Shown in pieces: positions 24,111-45,404 of a stretch of DNA of 64,000 bases. The notes below the pieces were generated by a model. The model worked only from the letters and a program-made list of their open reading frames with translations, did not search any database and was not told where the DNA came from. Location of the stretch: NCBI RefSeq assembly GCF_902362185.1, contig NC_044499.1:14525764-14589763 (forward strand), written 5' to 3'. Position 1 is the stretch's first letter. Every line of letters starts with the position of its first letter. A program made the translations under genes and the position numbers. The stretch is from Chanos chanos. Taxonomy: Eukaryota > Chordata > Actinopteri > Gonorynchiformes > Chanidae.

Positions 24111-26299
24111 TTATGTTAATGCATTGGAGGTGGAGCATGACACTGTGGACATCACAGTACAAGAGAAGTTGCAAAGTGTGAAATTCTCACCAGATGTTTA
24201 GAGTGAATCTCAATTAGAACATGAAGTTCTATATATTGATGTGAAGATGCTGAATTGAAACGTGACTGCTGTAGAGAAATCACTTAAAAAAAAAAAAAAA
24301 AAAATCATCTCGAAACATCTGCCATTGTAACATATTGTGTAAGACCACACTAACACCCATGAGTGGATTCTTCTGTGGAGTTCATGTTCACTGTTCTGAA
24401 GAATAAAGCCAGTCATTCATTCAGGGAGGTTATAAATGAACACGGTTTTGTCCTTTAATACTCCAACAACAATATAGTGGTGAATACATATGAATATGTA
24501 GCAGTGGACTGCACAGTAATAACTGCACAATATGAGGTTGATGAAAAAAAGTTTCCCAGGTGGTAATCGACAAAAGCGTTTTTGAATTATGACTTCTGAA
24601 GCATAAGCAGATTACATGCTGACTTTTGTCAGGAGGTATGTGTGGCAGACTTACTGCTGACTTTTGTCAGGAGGTGTGTACTAATTCGTGTGTTGGAGAA
24701 CAGTTAATAGGACTGAAGCGTCTAATCTGTGGCATTATCATAAGGCATGAGAATGGAGGCCCGTTGGTACGTCTTGTTCTCTCCGGCATTCATCTTCTAT
24801 CCATCTCTACAATGCTGCGCTGAGATGACTTCTAGCTCAGCAAAAACATAAAGTCCTCCCCAGAGATGATTATTTTCTCAGTAATGTGAAAAAAACTTTA
24901 TTTTAAAACAAGTCAATATGAGTCATATAAGGCTCACTTTTTCTTTTTCTTGTTTTTTTTTTTTTCCAATCGCTTAAATTTTGAAGACAACCTTGAGTTC
25001 AGTGCCTCTGTCAGTCACAGAATTTCCCTTAAATAACGTACATCCTCCCCAGCTCTGTCGCCCTTACGCGGAAACAAAGTTTTACCGAATAATCTGCACA
25101 GATTTGACAAATAAATCATGTTCCTTCAAAGGGTGAATTGAAAGTTTCACGGAAGGTCTTTGAAGCTCAAAAGGACAAGTGCATGGAAACAGGATACCAA
25201 GAATTTCAAACAGCAAATGAAAACGTCCCAAAAGACCTTGTCATATGAGGACATTTTCCTATTGGTCCACTATCGCTTGGCTTGAAGGTCTAACTTAACT
25301 ACTGGGAGCAGTGCTGTCGATGCAGCGTGTCTTTGGCATGAACGTCTGAATAAAAAATTTGAAGTCTGCCTCTTGACTACTGACGGCTTTTAAAAAATTA
25401 AGCATTTCTTTGCCTTCAGTCTCTCAGTAGTTCTGTTAGGTATATCACGCTCTTTTCTGAACAATCAACCAAATAAGTCTTTGAGGGGATTGGGGCACAG
25501 AAATCCCTTTATATTGCGACATGTACATACATTCGTACATCCACACGTTCATGCGCATACTTGGAGACACGCACGTATAAACACAATGCTGAGTTAAAAC
25601 CCTGTAGGGGAGGTCATTACATCAGCTGCTATAAATAAACGACGTGGAAAAGGCTTCCTCAGGGCTGACGGAGGCATCCTCTCCAGAAAGAAGGAGAAAA
25701 CGTTATCACTGTCTCTCCTGTACAGTCTTACAGTGGAACAGCGGACGGCAGGCTCTACCCAATACTGAGGAATTTAAGAGACAGTTCTGTTTGACAGGCA
25801 GTTTGTGTTCGTTGAAGAATATGAAAGAAGTATATTGTGGGCTTAACTAATGGTGGTTGTACTCATCGTGGATGGACTTCTGCAATGGGGAAATTGGAGT
25901 GGTGTTTTTGAGAGGGTTGTCTGTAATATGCAATCAGCTTATCACACATGGATATCAGTGCAGGTTATAAAGAGCTTCAGATGTCCTGAGAGACCGTTAA
26001 ACAGTTTATCAGAAGTTAGAACCCAACAGTCAACAATTAGGCCAATCAGTGAGGAGACACTAATATGAAGTGTATTCCTGTTCCCTAATGCAATTTAAAG
26101 AGGTCAACATATTAAAGCATCTTAACAGATTCGAACAGAAGGGTGATTGTGGCGTGGCTTCTTTAAACCGTAATGAGTTTTTTTTTTTAGCATGTGAGGG
26201 CTTCTGGACTTCAGACGTGTGTCCCTCGCAGGTGCAGTGTCACCCTGAACTCCTCTGAAGGTTTCGTCGTTCGAATGAGTTGAGAAAGGGCGTGCAGAT

Positions 26300-26385
26300 G
26301 GAATGACCAAACGAGCGCGCGGAAGACCGGCGGCCGCGGCGAATCGGGTCCCTACGGCGCGTTAATGAGAGGCCCGTAAAATGGA
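26300..26385. promoter_or_regulatory. isolated CpG-rich patch, possible alternative promoter
   Basis: A short block of dense CpG (GCGCGCGGAAGACCGGCGG and following bases) stands in AT-rich intron. It could be an alternative first exon of gatad2a or an unmethylated enhancer. No clear donor or start codon supports a particular exon. Confidence 0.25.
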
Positions 26386-27078
26386 CGTGCCTTTGTGTTA
26401 CTCTGTTTCAAGAGCAGAGACGGTGTTAGCAACAGAGGACATTCCCCTTCTTACCAAAACACACAGAGTGACTGACAAAGGCAAATACAAAAGGGTTTAA
26501 CTTCCTACAGGGTCTGTTGTATACATGTATATTTATTTAAGCACTGGTCCGTGTTTGCTTTCGATAACCTAAGTGTTGTGTTTTCCAATAACTTAGGTTA
26601 GAAGTGATGTTAGGTGTGGTTTAAGTCACCCTTCCTGGGGTATATGGAGAGATTAAATAGTGGTAAGACTCTTGGGATGGCATCATTACATCACTGTTGT
26701 CTGGCTGATCAGTATGTTGTAAATGCAAACAGAGAGCGGAGCAGTAGTGATCTCGTAACTGCCCAGGCAAAAAAAAAAAAAGAAGAAGAATTTCGGTTGG
26801 GTAACACAGAAGATTATTGGCTAAAAGTCTTTGCTCGCTACGAGTGATGAACACGTGTGGGATCCTAACTGGCCTGTTAAGGAATTTGCATGATTTAGTA
26901 ATCATTCATTTGTGGAAACGTGAGAATCTTTTGTCATTATCTTTTACCTTCTGTGATCAAATGTGTTTCCGTGTAAGGGCGATGGTGCTGGGGAGGATGT
27001 ACGTTATTTAAGGGAGATATATGTAAACTGCCAAGGGCTATGAAACCTGATACCCGTCAGCCATTCAGTCCTGGCGCG

Positions 27079-27115
27079 CACGCACACACACACACGCGCG
27101 CACACACACACACAA
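27079..27115. repeat. (CA)n with CG interruptions
   Basis: CA microsatellite with CGCG interruptions, followed about 35 nt later by a T-rich run (27152-27186). Confidence 0.85.
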
Positions 27116-27618
27116 CATGAGTGGAAACAAGTGGACATGGAGTTCCAGTTCTTTTTTTTTTTTTTCCTTTTTTTTTTCTTTTTTTTGAGTCGACGTGTTG
27201 GCACATCGTGCCCTTATCTGCACTTTGCGGTCAGTTGTAATAATTTTCCCTTAATTGATTGATAGAGGACTGCGGAAGAGGAACGCTGATCTGAGATCAG
27301 AAATGTGACCTCAAGGCAGACCACTACTGGGCTTGTCTCTGATGACTCAGTTGTTTACTATTTCCTTGTCTTAGAGGTGGAGTTCTGGAGCGTGCTGTGT
27401 TAGGAGCGAACGAACTGAAGGCTCAACAGTAGGCTGATCTGATGGGCCTACAAAGACATTTTTCCTCATTTCAGACCCTTAATGACTGACCTTGGGACTG
27501 GATTATTTGATTTGTTTCAACATTGTAAAGTAGTAAAGGTGATTCTGGGTCAGTTTCACTTTGTCAGTCTGTTTCTCTCGTAGCGATGAACGTTACATGC
27601 GATAAATTTGTAATCAAG

Positions 27619-27642
27619 TGTGTGTGTGTGTGTGTGTGTGTT
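27619..27642. repeat. (GT)n microsatellite
   Basis: An uninterrupted GT run of about 12 units in the gatad2a first intron. Confidence 0.85.
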
Positions 27643-28669
27643 AGGGCTGTGACACATGGCATTTTGTTCACAGTAATGTGAAGAGCTGGATGTCGACTTG
27701 ACATCTGTTTATGCTTTTATGTGTTTATTTTCTGTGTCGTGATGTCATTCTTTATGAATTAATTAGAAATCCTGGGGAAGCGTCTGTGTTTGCGTGTTTT
27801 CGTGTGTGTGTGAGAGAGAGAGGGAGAGAGAGAGGGAGAGAGAAAATACTGAATCTTCTTATGCTTTCCCAGCTCATAAAATTAGCATAATCTTTGGGGC
27901 CACATTTGTATGCTGACACACATTGACTGTAATGTGTCAAAAGGGGTTTTATAAACAGTTGAAATTAGAAGAGAAAGATACTGGTTCGCTCTTGGACGTG
28001 GACACAGGCAGGGCTGTGGGAAAGCTTTTGCTGCTTCTTAGAGGCAGTTTTACCTGTCAGTTCATCCTGGAATAAGCCTTCTATAATCAGCTCTCCATTA
28101 GACAGATACTCTCTGGGTCTGCATTCTCTCTCTCCATAGCTTCCGTCATCAAACTATGATCATGTAGGCCACATTTACGCTGCCTCTCATATTTAAACGC
28201 ACAGTTTGTCACGGTGTAGCTGAGATGCGTTCAGATAGTAATAGAGTTCTGCACGAGAAGTCGTGGCCTGAGTTGAGCCATGCATTTCCCCCAAAAGAAC
28301 TATTTGATTTTCCAAGTTTCAAGGCTATTCCCCCCGGTGGTCTTATTTGATTGATATTAAACCTACATATTGACCAGCCACTGTAAGACACGCAGCGGCA
28401 GGCCCTCTTTCTCCCTCCTTCCCTCTCTCTCCCTCGCTCTTTTCTCCAGCAGTGGTGTGTTTTGGAATGCCATGTGCTGTCTTCCTCTTAGGCCCAGACG
28501 GCCGTCACTGAGAGGCTGGGCTTTTCCGGCCCACGAAGGGTTAAAACCTGCCTCTGCCTCCCTCTCACTCACGCGCCTACCGGTTTAGACCGGTTCTCAG
28601 GAAAGTGCTTTGTGTGGCCCAGTGAATCCTGGGAAGGGTCATGTGTGGCTCAATGATGTCACGGGGTGG

Positions 28670-28701
<32 letters not shown>

Positions 28702-28706
28702 AAAAA
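28670..28706. repeat. (GA)n plus A run
   Basis: GA units followed by about ten A. A second, shorter GA run follows at 28741-28754. Confidence 0.85.
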
Positions 28707-28763
28707 GAACTTGAGTCAGCTTTCCTTTATCAGATGAAATAGAGAGAGAGAGAGGCAGAGTCT

Positions 28764-28815
28764 ATGTGTGTGTGTGTGTGTGTGTGTGCGTGTGCGTGTG
28801 TGCGTGTGTGCACAC
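28764..28815. repeat. (GT)n microsatellite
   Basis: GT units with GCGT interruptions, directly downstream of the GA repeats. Confidence 0.9.
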
Positions 28816-29663
28816 TTGGGCACTTGCAGGCTTTCATGGTTGTGACTGTCTAACACAGGTACTGTACTGTAGTAGAGCATAGTGTGTACACTATACATCA
28901 GTCTTGTGTCGTACAGTAGCCTCACTCTTCCAGGAAAAAGGGAAACGTTGGAGGGAGGAGGCCAACAGCGCTCCTCCAGGGAAAGGGTTAATGTGATTTT
29001 TTTTTTTTTTTTTTTTAAGGGCTCAAGCTTCCTGTTATGCATCACTGAGCAGATGAGGCACTAGAATGTTCTCTTTATTTATGCCTCTTTATTTATCCAG
29101 AATTTGCGTCCTCTCAGTCCATGTGGAACGGGAGAAAAAGCCAATGTCCTCGTGTCTTTCTGTCTGTCCACACCCCCTTTCTATGAGACCGTCTCCCTAA
29201 ATGTCTGGTCCCTCCTGTTTGCCTGACTTTATGTTTCATGTCTGTCTGTGTCATTGCCCCTATTCCTCTGACTGTCTGCCTTTTCCTCCTTCTGTCTCTC
29301 CATGTGGCTTTGTTAGTCTGTCTGTTTACTTACATCTCTCCATCTTTTCGCCTTGGGTGGTTGGCAGTCTTTGTACCTCCACTCTGTGTCCTTGTGTCCT
29401 GCTCCTCCTCTCTCTCTCTTTTTCTCTCCCCCTCTCTCTCTCTCTCTCGCTCTCTCTAATTGTGAACATGTAGTGAAAAGTTTTGGTACCTGAAGCGACC
29501 AAACTGGATCATGATTGAGATCCTCTTTGATTTCCCGGTGTGCCAATGAACTCTTGGTCTCCAAGCAAAGCGGTGTTTAATATCTCTGTCTCCCTCTCCT
29601 CCTCTCAATTATCCTGTGTTACAAACCACCACAAATACAGAGGTTGATTTTACATCATTGATC

Positions 29664-29668
29664 CCTCT

Positions 29669-29717
<49 letters not shown>
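29664..29717. repeat. (CT)n microsatellite
   Basis: CT run of over 20 units in a pyrimidine-rich neighbourhood, about 0.4 kb before the first coding exon of gatad2a. Confidence 0.9.
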
Positions 29718-29724
<7 letters not shown>

Positions 29725-30013
29725 TCCATCCCTCCATGCAACTCTCAAAGTTCATGCCCTCTTAGAGTCTACAGGAAAGCAGTATGTTTACCCAGCAACT
29801 TGTCCATCTCTGTGTTGGTTTTGTATAGGTACGGACAACTATTTGTGAACTGGTGACTGTTTATTGGCGTAACTTTATTTCGGGCATAGTGAAGCTAGTT
29901 CTCTAAGATTAACAGTCCCATTGCTCTCCAAGTATTTCACCGTGTGTCCCCACTGATGACAGTGTCAGTACGTTTGGATGGTTTCATAATTCGCTTCTAA
30001 TTGATTTTGCATT

Positions 30014-30015
<2 letters not shown>

Positions 30016-30088
<73 letters not shown>
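30016..30088 (+). repeat. (CT)n microsatellite forming the splice acceptor tract of gatad2a
   Basis: About 36 perfect CT units run straight into the CAG acceptor (AG at 30090-30091). The first coding exon begins at 30092, eight bases before the ATG. The microsatellite therefore serves as the polypyrimidine tract for U2AF binding. Confidence 0.9.
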
Positions 30089-30092
<4 letters not shown>

Positions 30093-30099
30093 CGCAGCC

Positions 30100-38710
<8,611 letters not shown>

Positions 38711-38712
38711 AG

Positions 38713-38744
38713 CCCCCCCGCCCCCCCCCCCCCCCCCCCCCCCC
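38713..38744. repeat. C homopolymer just after the gatad2a stop codon
   Basis: About 32 bases, all C except one G, start three bases after the stop codon. On the mRNA this is a candidate binding site for poly(C)-binding proteins. Its length may be inaccurate in the assembly. Confidence 0.85.
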
Positions 38745-41180
38745 AGGAAAACCGCCACACCACTCACCACAAGAATTAAAGAATTCACCATGGTAACAAT
38801 CACCCTTAGCGATGCCCTAACTAGATGTGTCTGGAATCCTGCATGGGATTACAGAACTCATTCAAGTATTGAAGGGTGTCAAAATTTCACCCTTCTTCCT
38901 GCTTTGCTTTAGACCTCTCCTACTCCAATTATGTTTTGGGTTTTTTTTTTTTGTTCAACTTCTATTTTTCCACTTTTTAAAAAAAATCACTGTTGTCTGA
39001 TGATCACACGTGAACGGTGTGATTTTTACTGGAGCTAAAGAGAAAAAAAAAAAGAAAAGAAAAATAGGAAAAAAAAAAAAAACGAAAATGCATAAAGGGC
39101 TTCCACACACTTCTTTGTTCGGCCGATACCCTGACGTAGGGACATGACGGCTGAAGGAACCTTGATGCTTGTCTCTGGACGGTGTCGTGCCTGTGAGAGG
39201 CTTACAAAGCTGGCTGGCTGCTCTGTACTGCCTCCCTGCGCCAATGAAGCACCTTTGTCTCTGCCAGCTGGACTAATCTAGGACGCCCCCCCCCCCCGCA
39301 CCTCGACCCCTCCCCTCCCCCTCGGTGGATCAGAGTGCTGAGACAGCGTGCGGGCAGAGACTATGCTCAACAAGAAATAATAGTCTACTTGGACTGTGTT
39401 GCTTCGGTTCTGAAAAAAACAAAAGGTTTCTTAAAAAAAAGATAAAATAAAACGAAAAGACAGAAGAAAAAAAAAATAAACAAAAAAAAATTATTAAGAA
39501 TAAATCTTCAAGCGCAAAACAAAAGATAGCTGCAGTGTTTTCAGTGGGGTGGCCTTTATGGCTATATGTAGGGATGTTTCGTTTTTTTTTTTGCTCTCTT
39601 TTTTTAAACTATAAGTTAAGTTATATTACTTTGTTGAGGTTCGACTGGACTTATGTTTAAGTGTCTTGTGAAAATAATGTGCTTCAAAAAAAAACAAAAA
39701 CATTTGCATCATAACAGCACAAAAATGTAATTCTTTTTTTTTTTACTCATAAATTAGTTACAGTTAGAATATGACATGGTTCACCTATGCCACATGAGAG
39801 TTATGTTTAGCAACCCTGTTGACTTTAGTGTGTCATGCCCAACAAGAGAATTCAATGGTAAACTTTACCTTTGTTAATTACCAACGTGATCATATGCTAT
39901 GTTGTTGTTTTTTTTTCCCCCACCGAACATTATTTTTGTCTAATATATGGGTATGTGTTGTCTCACATAGCTATACACTGAAGTGTCAGTGTTTAGTAAA
40001 CCTTGGCTGGCTTGTGAGTGGCTGGAACACCCTTTTCAGAGGAGTCAGTTTGCTTTTTTAAACATTTCCTCAGAGTGGTCAAACCATGTTAAAGAGAAGG
40101 GGGGGGGAAAACTGGCCTCTTATTTTCACTAATACAACTTGAACTGCCTATTGTTACATGCTCTACAGGAGCTGGGTGTATAGCTCTCTGTCAGCGAGAG
40201 AGAAAAGGCAGATAAGCAGAGTCAGGCCACGTGAGACGGCGGTTGGTGAAATCATTTGAATAAAAGCGTAATTCATGTCGGACATTCAGAGGAAAGCGAG
40301 ATGGAGAAGATGATGGCAGGTTGGGTTGCCTGTACTTTGTTTTTTTCCATTCTGTTAACTTTGTTTTCGCTTCACGTTCTTCACGCAGTTATTGAGGTAT
40401 TTATTGCAACCAATATTGCAGCATTCAGGCTCACCTTCAACTTAAGGTTCTGGTTCAGTCACCCATACAGATAAGGCATTGAACATTAAAGCCTAACTTT
40501 GTTTGAACATTGGTCATGTTAAATGTTTGTCTGGTTGATATTCCACCTGGGAGTTCATAACATCAACTAATCTATCGCAGTATGACAGAAATATACTCTT
40601 TGGAGTTGCAAAACTAACATGTCACGTCTTAAAACCTTTGGGATTATTATTAGCAGTATGCATTTGGTATCAGGTCAGGAGAATGGTTTACTAATATAGA
40701 CAATTCCCCAGTCACCTCCAGTTTGATTTCAGCTTCAGATGCTGAAGTTGAGCTCATCTGTTTTCAAAGGGTTGAGATGTCTTATATTCATGTAGCATAA
40801 AAAAAACTGCTGGTCATCTTGCTCCTATCTGTGGCTGTGTTAGTACTTTTCATTTCTTTCATATTACATTATTATCTGGTTTTTGGTTGGTAATTTATGC
40901 TTTATTTTACTTTCCTGTGGCCACTTTTTTTTTTTTTTTTTTTTGGAATTCCTCCTCAGTAGTGAGGTCTCGCTCGCACAGACAAAAGGAAAAGGAGGCC
41001 TTGTGGATCTCTCAACTTTGCTCTGCGCCCTCCTCACGTGATCCTGGGTGACGTCCCCACCATTCCGTTTCCAAAGGTTACCAGCACTGCTTGCTCTATG
41101 ACATAGCCCTCTGTTCGCATTGTATAAAGTGACGTTATGATTTCTTAGGTTTACTTTTGTTCCCAGTTCTATAAGGTAAT

Positions 41181-41186
41181 AATAAA
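41181..41186 (+). terminator. gatad2a: gatad2a polyadenylation signal (AATAAA)
   Basis: AATAAA with a G/T-rich downstream element within about 30 nt. It lies before the hAT element and ndufa13. Confidence 0.55.
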
Positions 41187-41366
41187 AATGAATTTAACCC
41201 TTTCGTTGGTTGTTAGTGGTCTGAAATCTTTATTCATAGAACTTAAAGAGACAATTGTTGCGCCAAAATGTGGTCATTCATCAATGTTCTTGTTCTTGTC
41301 TGTGCTTTCTTTATAACCTTTGTCAAACTTGTTAATGTGCGACAAAAAAACACACACACAAGCACC

Positions 41367-42455
41367 TAGAGCCCGACCGATATATCGGCGTGCCGATATT
41401 ATCGGCCGATATGAGCTACTTGCCGATATGACGGCCGATTAGAAAAGAAACGGAGAGACGGATGTTATGAATGTTGTCGTTGCGTAGTTTGTCCTCTAGA
41501 GGGCACACTACAACTCCATTGTTGGCAACATACGTGCGAAAATAACCAATGACAACAATCAGCTGACCCAAGCAGAGTAGCCCAGGACGGAGATCATCTG
41601 TGTTGATGGTAAGTTGATAATTGTCGCATGAAATACAGTTCTCCAATAATAATAAACGTCCCCCATCACGTCCCCTCTTAGCCCAAATAAGCTTGACAAC
41701 ATTCATGTCATCCGTGGCTGGTTTTGCTGCAGTAATGTGAAAGCCCGTACATCAGTCAAACATCAAAATTACGTTAGATGGTAGGGTATTGAGTGGTGTA
41801 GGCTAAGCTGATTGTATGTTTATTTATTAAACAGTACTGCAGTTCTAGCGAGTAAACAACCAATGGTCCTATCATTTCTCCCTCGTCACTTCTAAAAATT
41901 TTCTGGCAACATCGCTTGCAGCAGTTTATGACGGTACCCATTGCTAAATGAGGTTACCCACTAAGGCATGTGTATCAGTTGAGGACCGCTATGCGCGGTT
42001 AATGACCTTAATGCGCGGTTAAGCTATGTTTATCTTATTCTTCCTAAATGAAGCAATGGTAAATATATCTGCGACTCGTATGTGTGTCGGCCAAACAAAA
42101 ATATCTAGCTTCTCTTTCAAATGTGTGGCCTGAAATCCCAAAGTTGCAAATCCTCGTTCCACACACTCTTGTAGTAATAGATGCATTCAACAGCAGCGTT
42201 TACTCTAGGTCACTTTACTGCGTAGCCTAAGATGCCATGTTTTAGACAGCGCCAAATGGTGAAAATGGTTTCTCATAGCTTGCATTGGACAGAGTTAGAA
42301 GTAATATATATGTTAGGGTAATTCTTTGTTTATGTTATGGGTTTCTGAAAAAAAAAAAAAAAGGAATATCGGCCTACATATCATTATCGGTTTCTTAAAT
42401 CCTCAAATATCGAAATCGGTATCGGTCTTAAAAATCCTGTATCGGTCGGGCTTTA
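41367..42455. mobile_element. non-autonomous hAT-type DNA transposon
   Basis: Terminal inverted repeats are TAGAGCCCGACCGATA on the left and, on the opposite strand at the right end, TAAAGCCCGACCGATA (15 of 16 match). The flanks carry an 8-bp target duplication, CAAGCACC (41359-41366) and CAAGCAAC (42456-42463), 7 of 8 identical. An 8-bp duplication is diagnostic of hAT-superfamily insertion. Subterminal sequence repeats CCGATAT / ATATCGG palindromic units at both ends. The 1089-bp body has no transposase-like frame, so the element must depend on an enzyme made elsewhere. The slight mismatch in repeats and duplication suggests it is not recent. Confidence 0.85.
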
Positions 42456-42463
42456 CAAGCAAC

Positions 42464-42937
42464 CACAAAAGCCACATGTAATAATTATTTTAAAGTCACG
42501 GAGTACCTATAAAATAGGATGGTGCTTAAATTATATGCCAGTTCTAGTGTCAATACAGGCCCAATGCAAATCGGCCTAAAGTCCATTATGGTGGCAAGGC
42601 AAGAGAGAGTTAGAAATCCAAAGTCGGTCTTTAGTCATCGTTGCAGACGTTTAGAGATGATGGAATCAGTATGATTGTTAAGGTAAGCTTGCCTGTTGAA
42701 ACCGTCCAAGAGATCTGAGCCCTAAACAGCCTGTCATACCACAAACAGTGTCCCTCCTATGCGAACACCGAGGATTTCATGAGGATGTCTGGTGTGAATG
42801 TCGATTGTACAAGGGAGGCGAATCACCCATGTGTGGTACAATTTGCAGTTCTTCTCCATGCCGCCGAGTGGCGAAAATGAGCAGGAGAAAACTAAGCGTT
42901 AAGACACCGATTTGAATTGTTTAGGGGGAGAGGAAAG
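42464..42937 (+). promoter_or_regulatory. ndufa13: ndufa13 upstream region and 5' UTR
   Basis: The 474 bp between the hAT insertion and the ndufa13 ATG. The last 100 bp contain CpGs (CCGCCGAGTGGCGAAAATG), fitting a TATA-less housekeeping promoter. The start site is not defined. Confidence 0.4.
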
Positions 42938-45404
42938 ATGGCGACGGCCAAGGTGAAGCAGGACATGCCACCTCCGGGAGGCTATCCTCCCTTTGATTAC
43001 AAGAGAAATCTTCCAAAACGAGGACTTTCTGGTGAGTTAAGTGTACAGTGGATATTTTATGATGAAAAATAAAGAATTCTTGAAGCTGGACGCGCCACTG
43101 CCCAGGTCATTTGAAGCTAGCTTGCTAAGCTAAGTTGATTGTTGCGCTTATTGGTGAGCTAGCAAAATATCACAGCTGTGCAATCTAATAGATTTTCTAA
43201 TGCTAATACCTGTTTATTTAGTGATTACACTACTCCAGTAAAATTTCATGCATTAGAAACAACGTCGTCTTATGTCGCAAAATGGCTTGACACAAGGACA
43301 GCTATAAGGTAGGTTAGCTAACTAACGGATACTGTCAAACTATAGGTTGCCTAGTTAGCTAAATTAGCAAACGTGCACTAAATGTGCACGAAACCAACAC
43401 ACAGACACTAGTGTTACGATATTTGGAAATACAGCGTGTTGCACTGTGATATACTGATGTTATTGCTTGAACACGTTACCTGGTTGAAACAAAGGTCTCA
43501 CAGACTGGATTGACAGCGCCGCTGTACACCCGATCCAGCACATTTAACACAAATAGCATCTAGTCTTATTGGTTTTTTGAGTCTTATCCAGTATGTCTTT
43601 CTCGAGTTGGGACCTAAGTAGTTTGCTAGGACATTTCATAGTTAGGTAGTCACATTAAGTGAGACCCCGTATACGAAAAAGCCCAAATTTTTAGTTCGGC
43701 TTTTTCCTTACATGCGCCTTCTGCGAGATAAGTTCTTACTATCCATGAGCTGTCGTCTGGACCCTGGTCAAAACCAGTTTGCAGTTTTTGGAAGGATTGA
43801 GGAGCTTTTGGAAGGATGGTGATTTCCACATGGAATTTACACAGTGGCAGTTTAAAGAGAACCAAAGAAGAACTGACACATGTTTTGTTACAGGATACAG
43901 TATGTTTGGCATTGGCATCGGACTCATGTTGTTTGGATACTGGAGGGTCATCAAATGGAATAGAGAAAGAAGGTAAGAATTTGTTTGGATAATGACTCAC
44001 TACAGCAGAAAAAAAAGCACATTTAACCATATAAAACCAGTTCATCTCATGCACGTTTTGATAATAAATGAAACTGATGCAAATACTTGTACAAGATATT
44101 TTCATCATTGTTTTAGAAGAGAAATTCATACATCATAGTTTTGACTAAGCATCAAATGCTCTTTATATAAACACTTAATTAAGCCTCTTTATTTTGGATA
44201 TTCACCTTAAATATGCTATTCCACATTAACGTTTCTATCTTCTGTGCTTTGGTTTGTGTTTGTGTGTGTGCTCAAGGCGGTTGCTCATTGAGGAGCTTGA
44301 AGCACGGATAGCTCTTCTGCCTCTCCTGCAGGCTGAGGATGACCGGAGGTGAGTTCAGCCAACCATCCCACTACTAGGCCTCCATAGGCTTGACTATTTA
44401 CTCTGTATTTCTTAGCAGAGACTCTTTAACTCTCAGTTAAACTTATAAGACAGTTGAGAGGAAAGAGGATGTTGGATTGAGATATTTATGCCTGTTCAAA
44501 AACTGATGTGCTTCCCTACTCTCTTGTCCTATCATTCTCCACTTAAACTATAGAGTAGATAGGAAAGCAAAATTGTATCCATTTTTGTAGAGTAGTGATA
44601 CCATGCAGGTCTTAGTGAAAAGCAATGTAAAAGAAAAGGAAAGCAAGAAGGTGAATCTTGCTCATTTAATCGGAATTAAGGGATTATTATGAATTTGACA
44701 ATAAATTAAGTGACAGATGTGCTGTTTCAGCCATTTTGAAATATATAGCCAAATCTTTATCTATAGGCATGTGAATGCATGTCTTTATCCAGTGAGTTTT
44801 GCTGCACTTACATCCTGTAAGCTGGAGAAACAGCAGTTATTGTCCCTTTTCTGCCGGTAGAACATTACGGATGCTGCGTGAAAACCTAGAGGAGGAGGCC
44901 GTCATCATGAAGGATGTACCGGGCTGGAAGGTATCCAGTTGTTCTTTTGTTGATTTCCATTTCCCAGGAAAATTCAGTTACGCACTGCAAGCCTTGAACT
45001 TTATTTTTTTCCCCCTGTGGTTATTTTTAGAACTTATATATAAATCTTAGTTGTCATGGAGACAATGATATTGAAATCTCTCCCTCTAAACTAAAAGTGA
45101 AATACTGATTAAGACATGCAAAGGAAAAATATTCCAACGATATTCCAGAGAACTACGGATTTCTTAATTAGAACAGCAGTAGGATACACACAGACGTGTT
45201 GTCTGGTTTGGAGAGAAGTATCCACTTGTTCTTTATGTATCTGTGTATGGTATGTCACATTTATAAATGTGTCTTGCTTGGAAGGTGGGTGAGAATGTGT
45301 TCCATACAGACCGCTGGGTCACACCAATGGCAGAGGAGCTCTTCAACCTTCGACCACGCGAAGAACTTCTACACGAGAAGTTTGGCTTCCAGTGGTATGT
45401 GTAG
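42938..45404 (+). CDS. ndufa13: NADH dehydrogenase 1 alpha subcomplex subunit 13 (GRIM-19)
   Basis: An accessory subunit of mitochondrial complex I, also known as GRIM-19, a STAT3-binding protein. Five exons: 42938-43031, 43894-43972, 44277-44348, 44861-44930 and 45285-45404. They total 435 nt (144 aa), the same length as human. Matching parts are [20 protein letters not shown], the single membrane helix at about 33-53 ([20 protein letters not shown]), [37 protein letters not shown] and the end FGFQWYV. There is no cleavable presequence, as expected for this family. The ATG gives the conserved N-terminus. It lies in the conserved order gatad2a-ndufa13-yjefn3. Confidence 0.97.

Larger units (their letters stand above)
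20945..30091 (+). other. gatad2a: gatad2a first intron (5' UTR intron)
   Basis: About 9.1 kb with no supported exon. It carries GT, CA, GA and CT microsatellites that become dense after 27 kb, and a long pyrimidine-rich stretch (about 29.15-29.46 kb). There is one CpG-rich patch at 26.3 kb. The open frames in it are built from low-complexity sequence. First introns of this size often hold enhancers, but none can be identified from sequence alone. Confidence 0.55.
38711..41195 (+). other. gatad2a: gatad2a 3' UTR, about 2.5 kb
   Basis: The stretch begins with a C homopolymer right after the stop codon and is rich in A and T runs. AATAAA signals occur at 39499-39504, 40259-40264 and 41181-41186. 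The last is followed by a GT-rich element (TTTCGTTGGTTGTTAGTGGT) and is the best candidate end. No other gene was seen. Confidence 0.55.

Noticed and set aside
24616-24676. Direct repeat of TGCTGACTTTTGTCAGGAGGT about 39 bp apart
   Set aside because: A small local duplication with no sign of function or of a mobile element.
28716-29473. Open frames of 70-110 codons on both strands
   Set aside because: They are translations of GT, GA and CT simple repeats and pyrimidine-rich DNA with no conserved residues.
41416-41706. 96-codon open frame on the minus strand within the hAT element
   Set aside because: No resemblance to a transposase or any known protein, and it lies wholly inside a short non-autonomous element.
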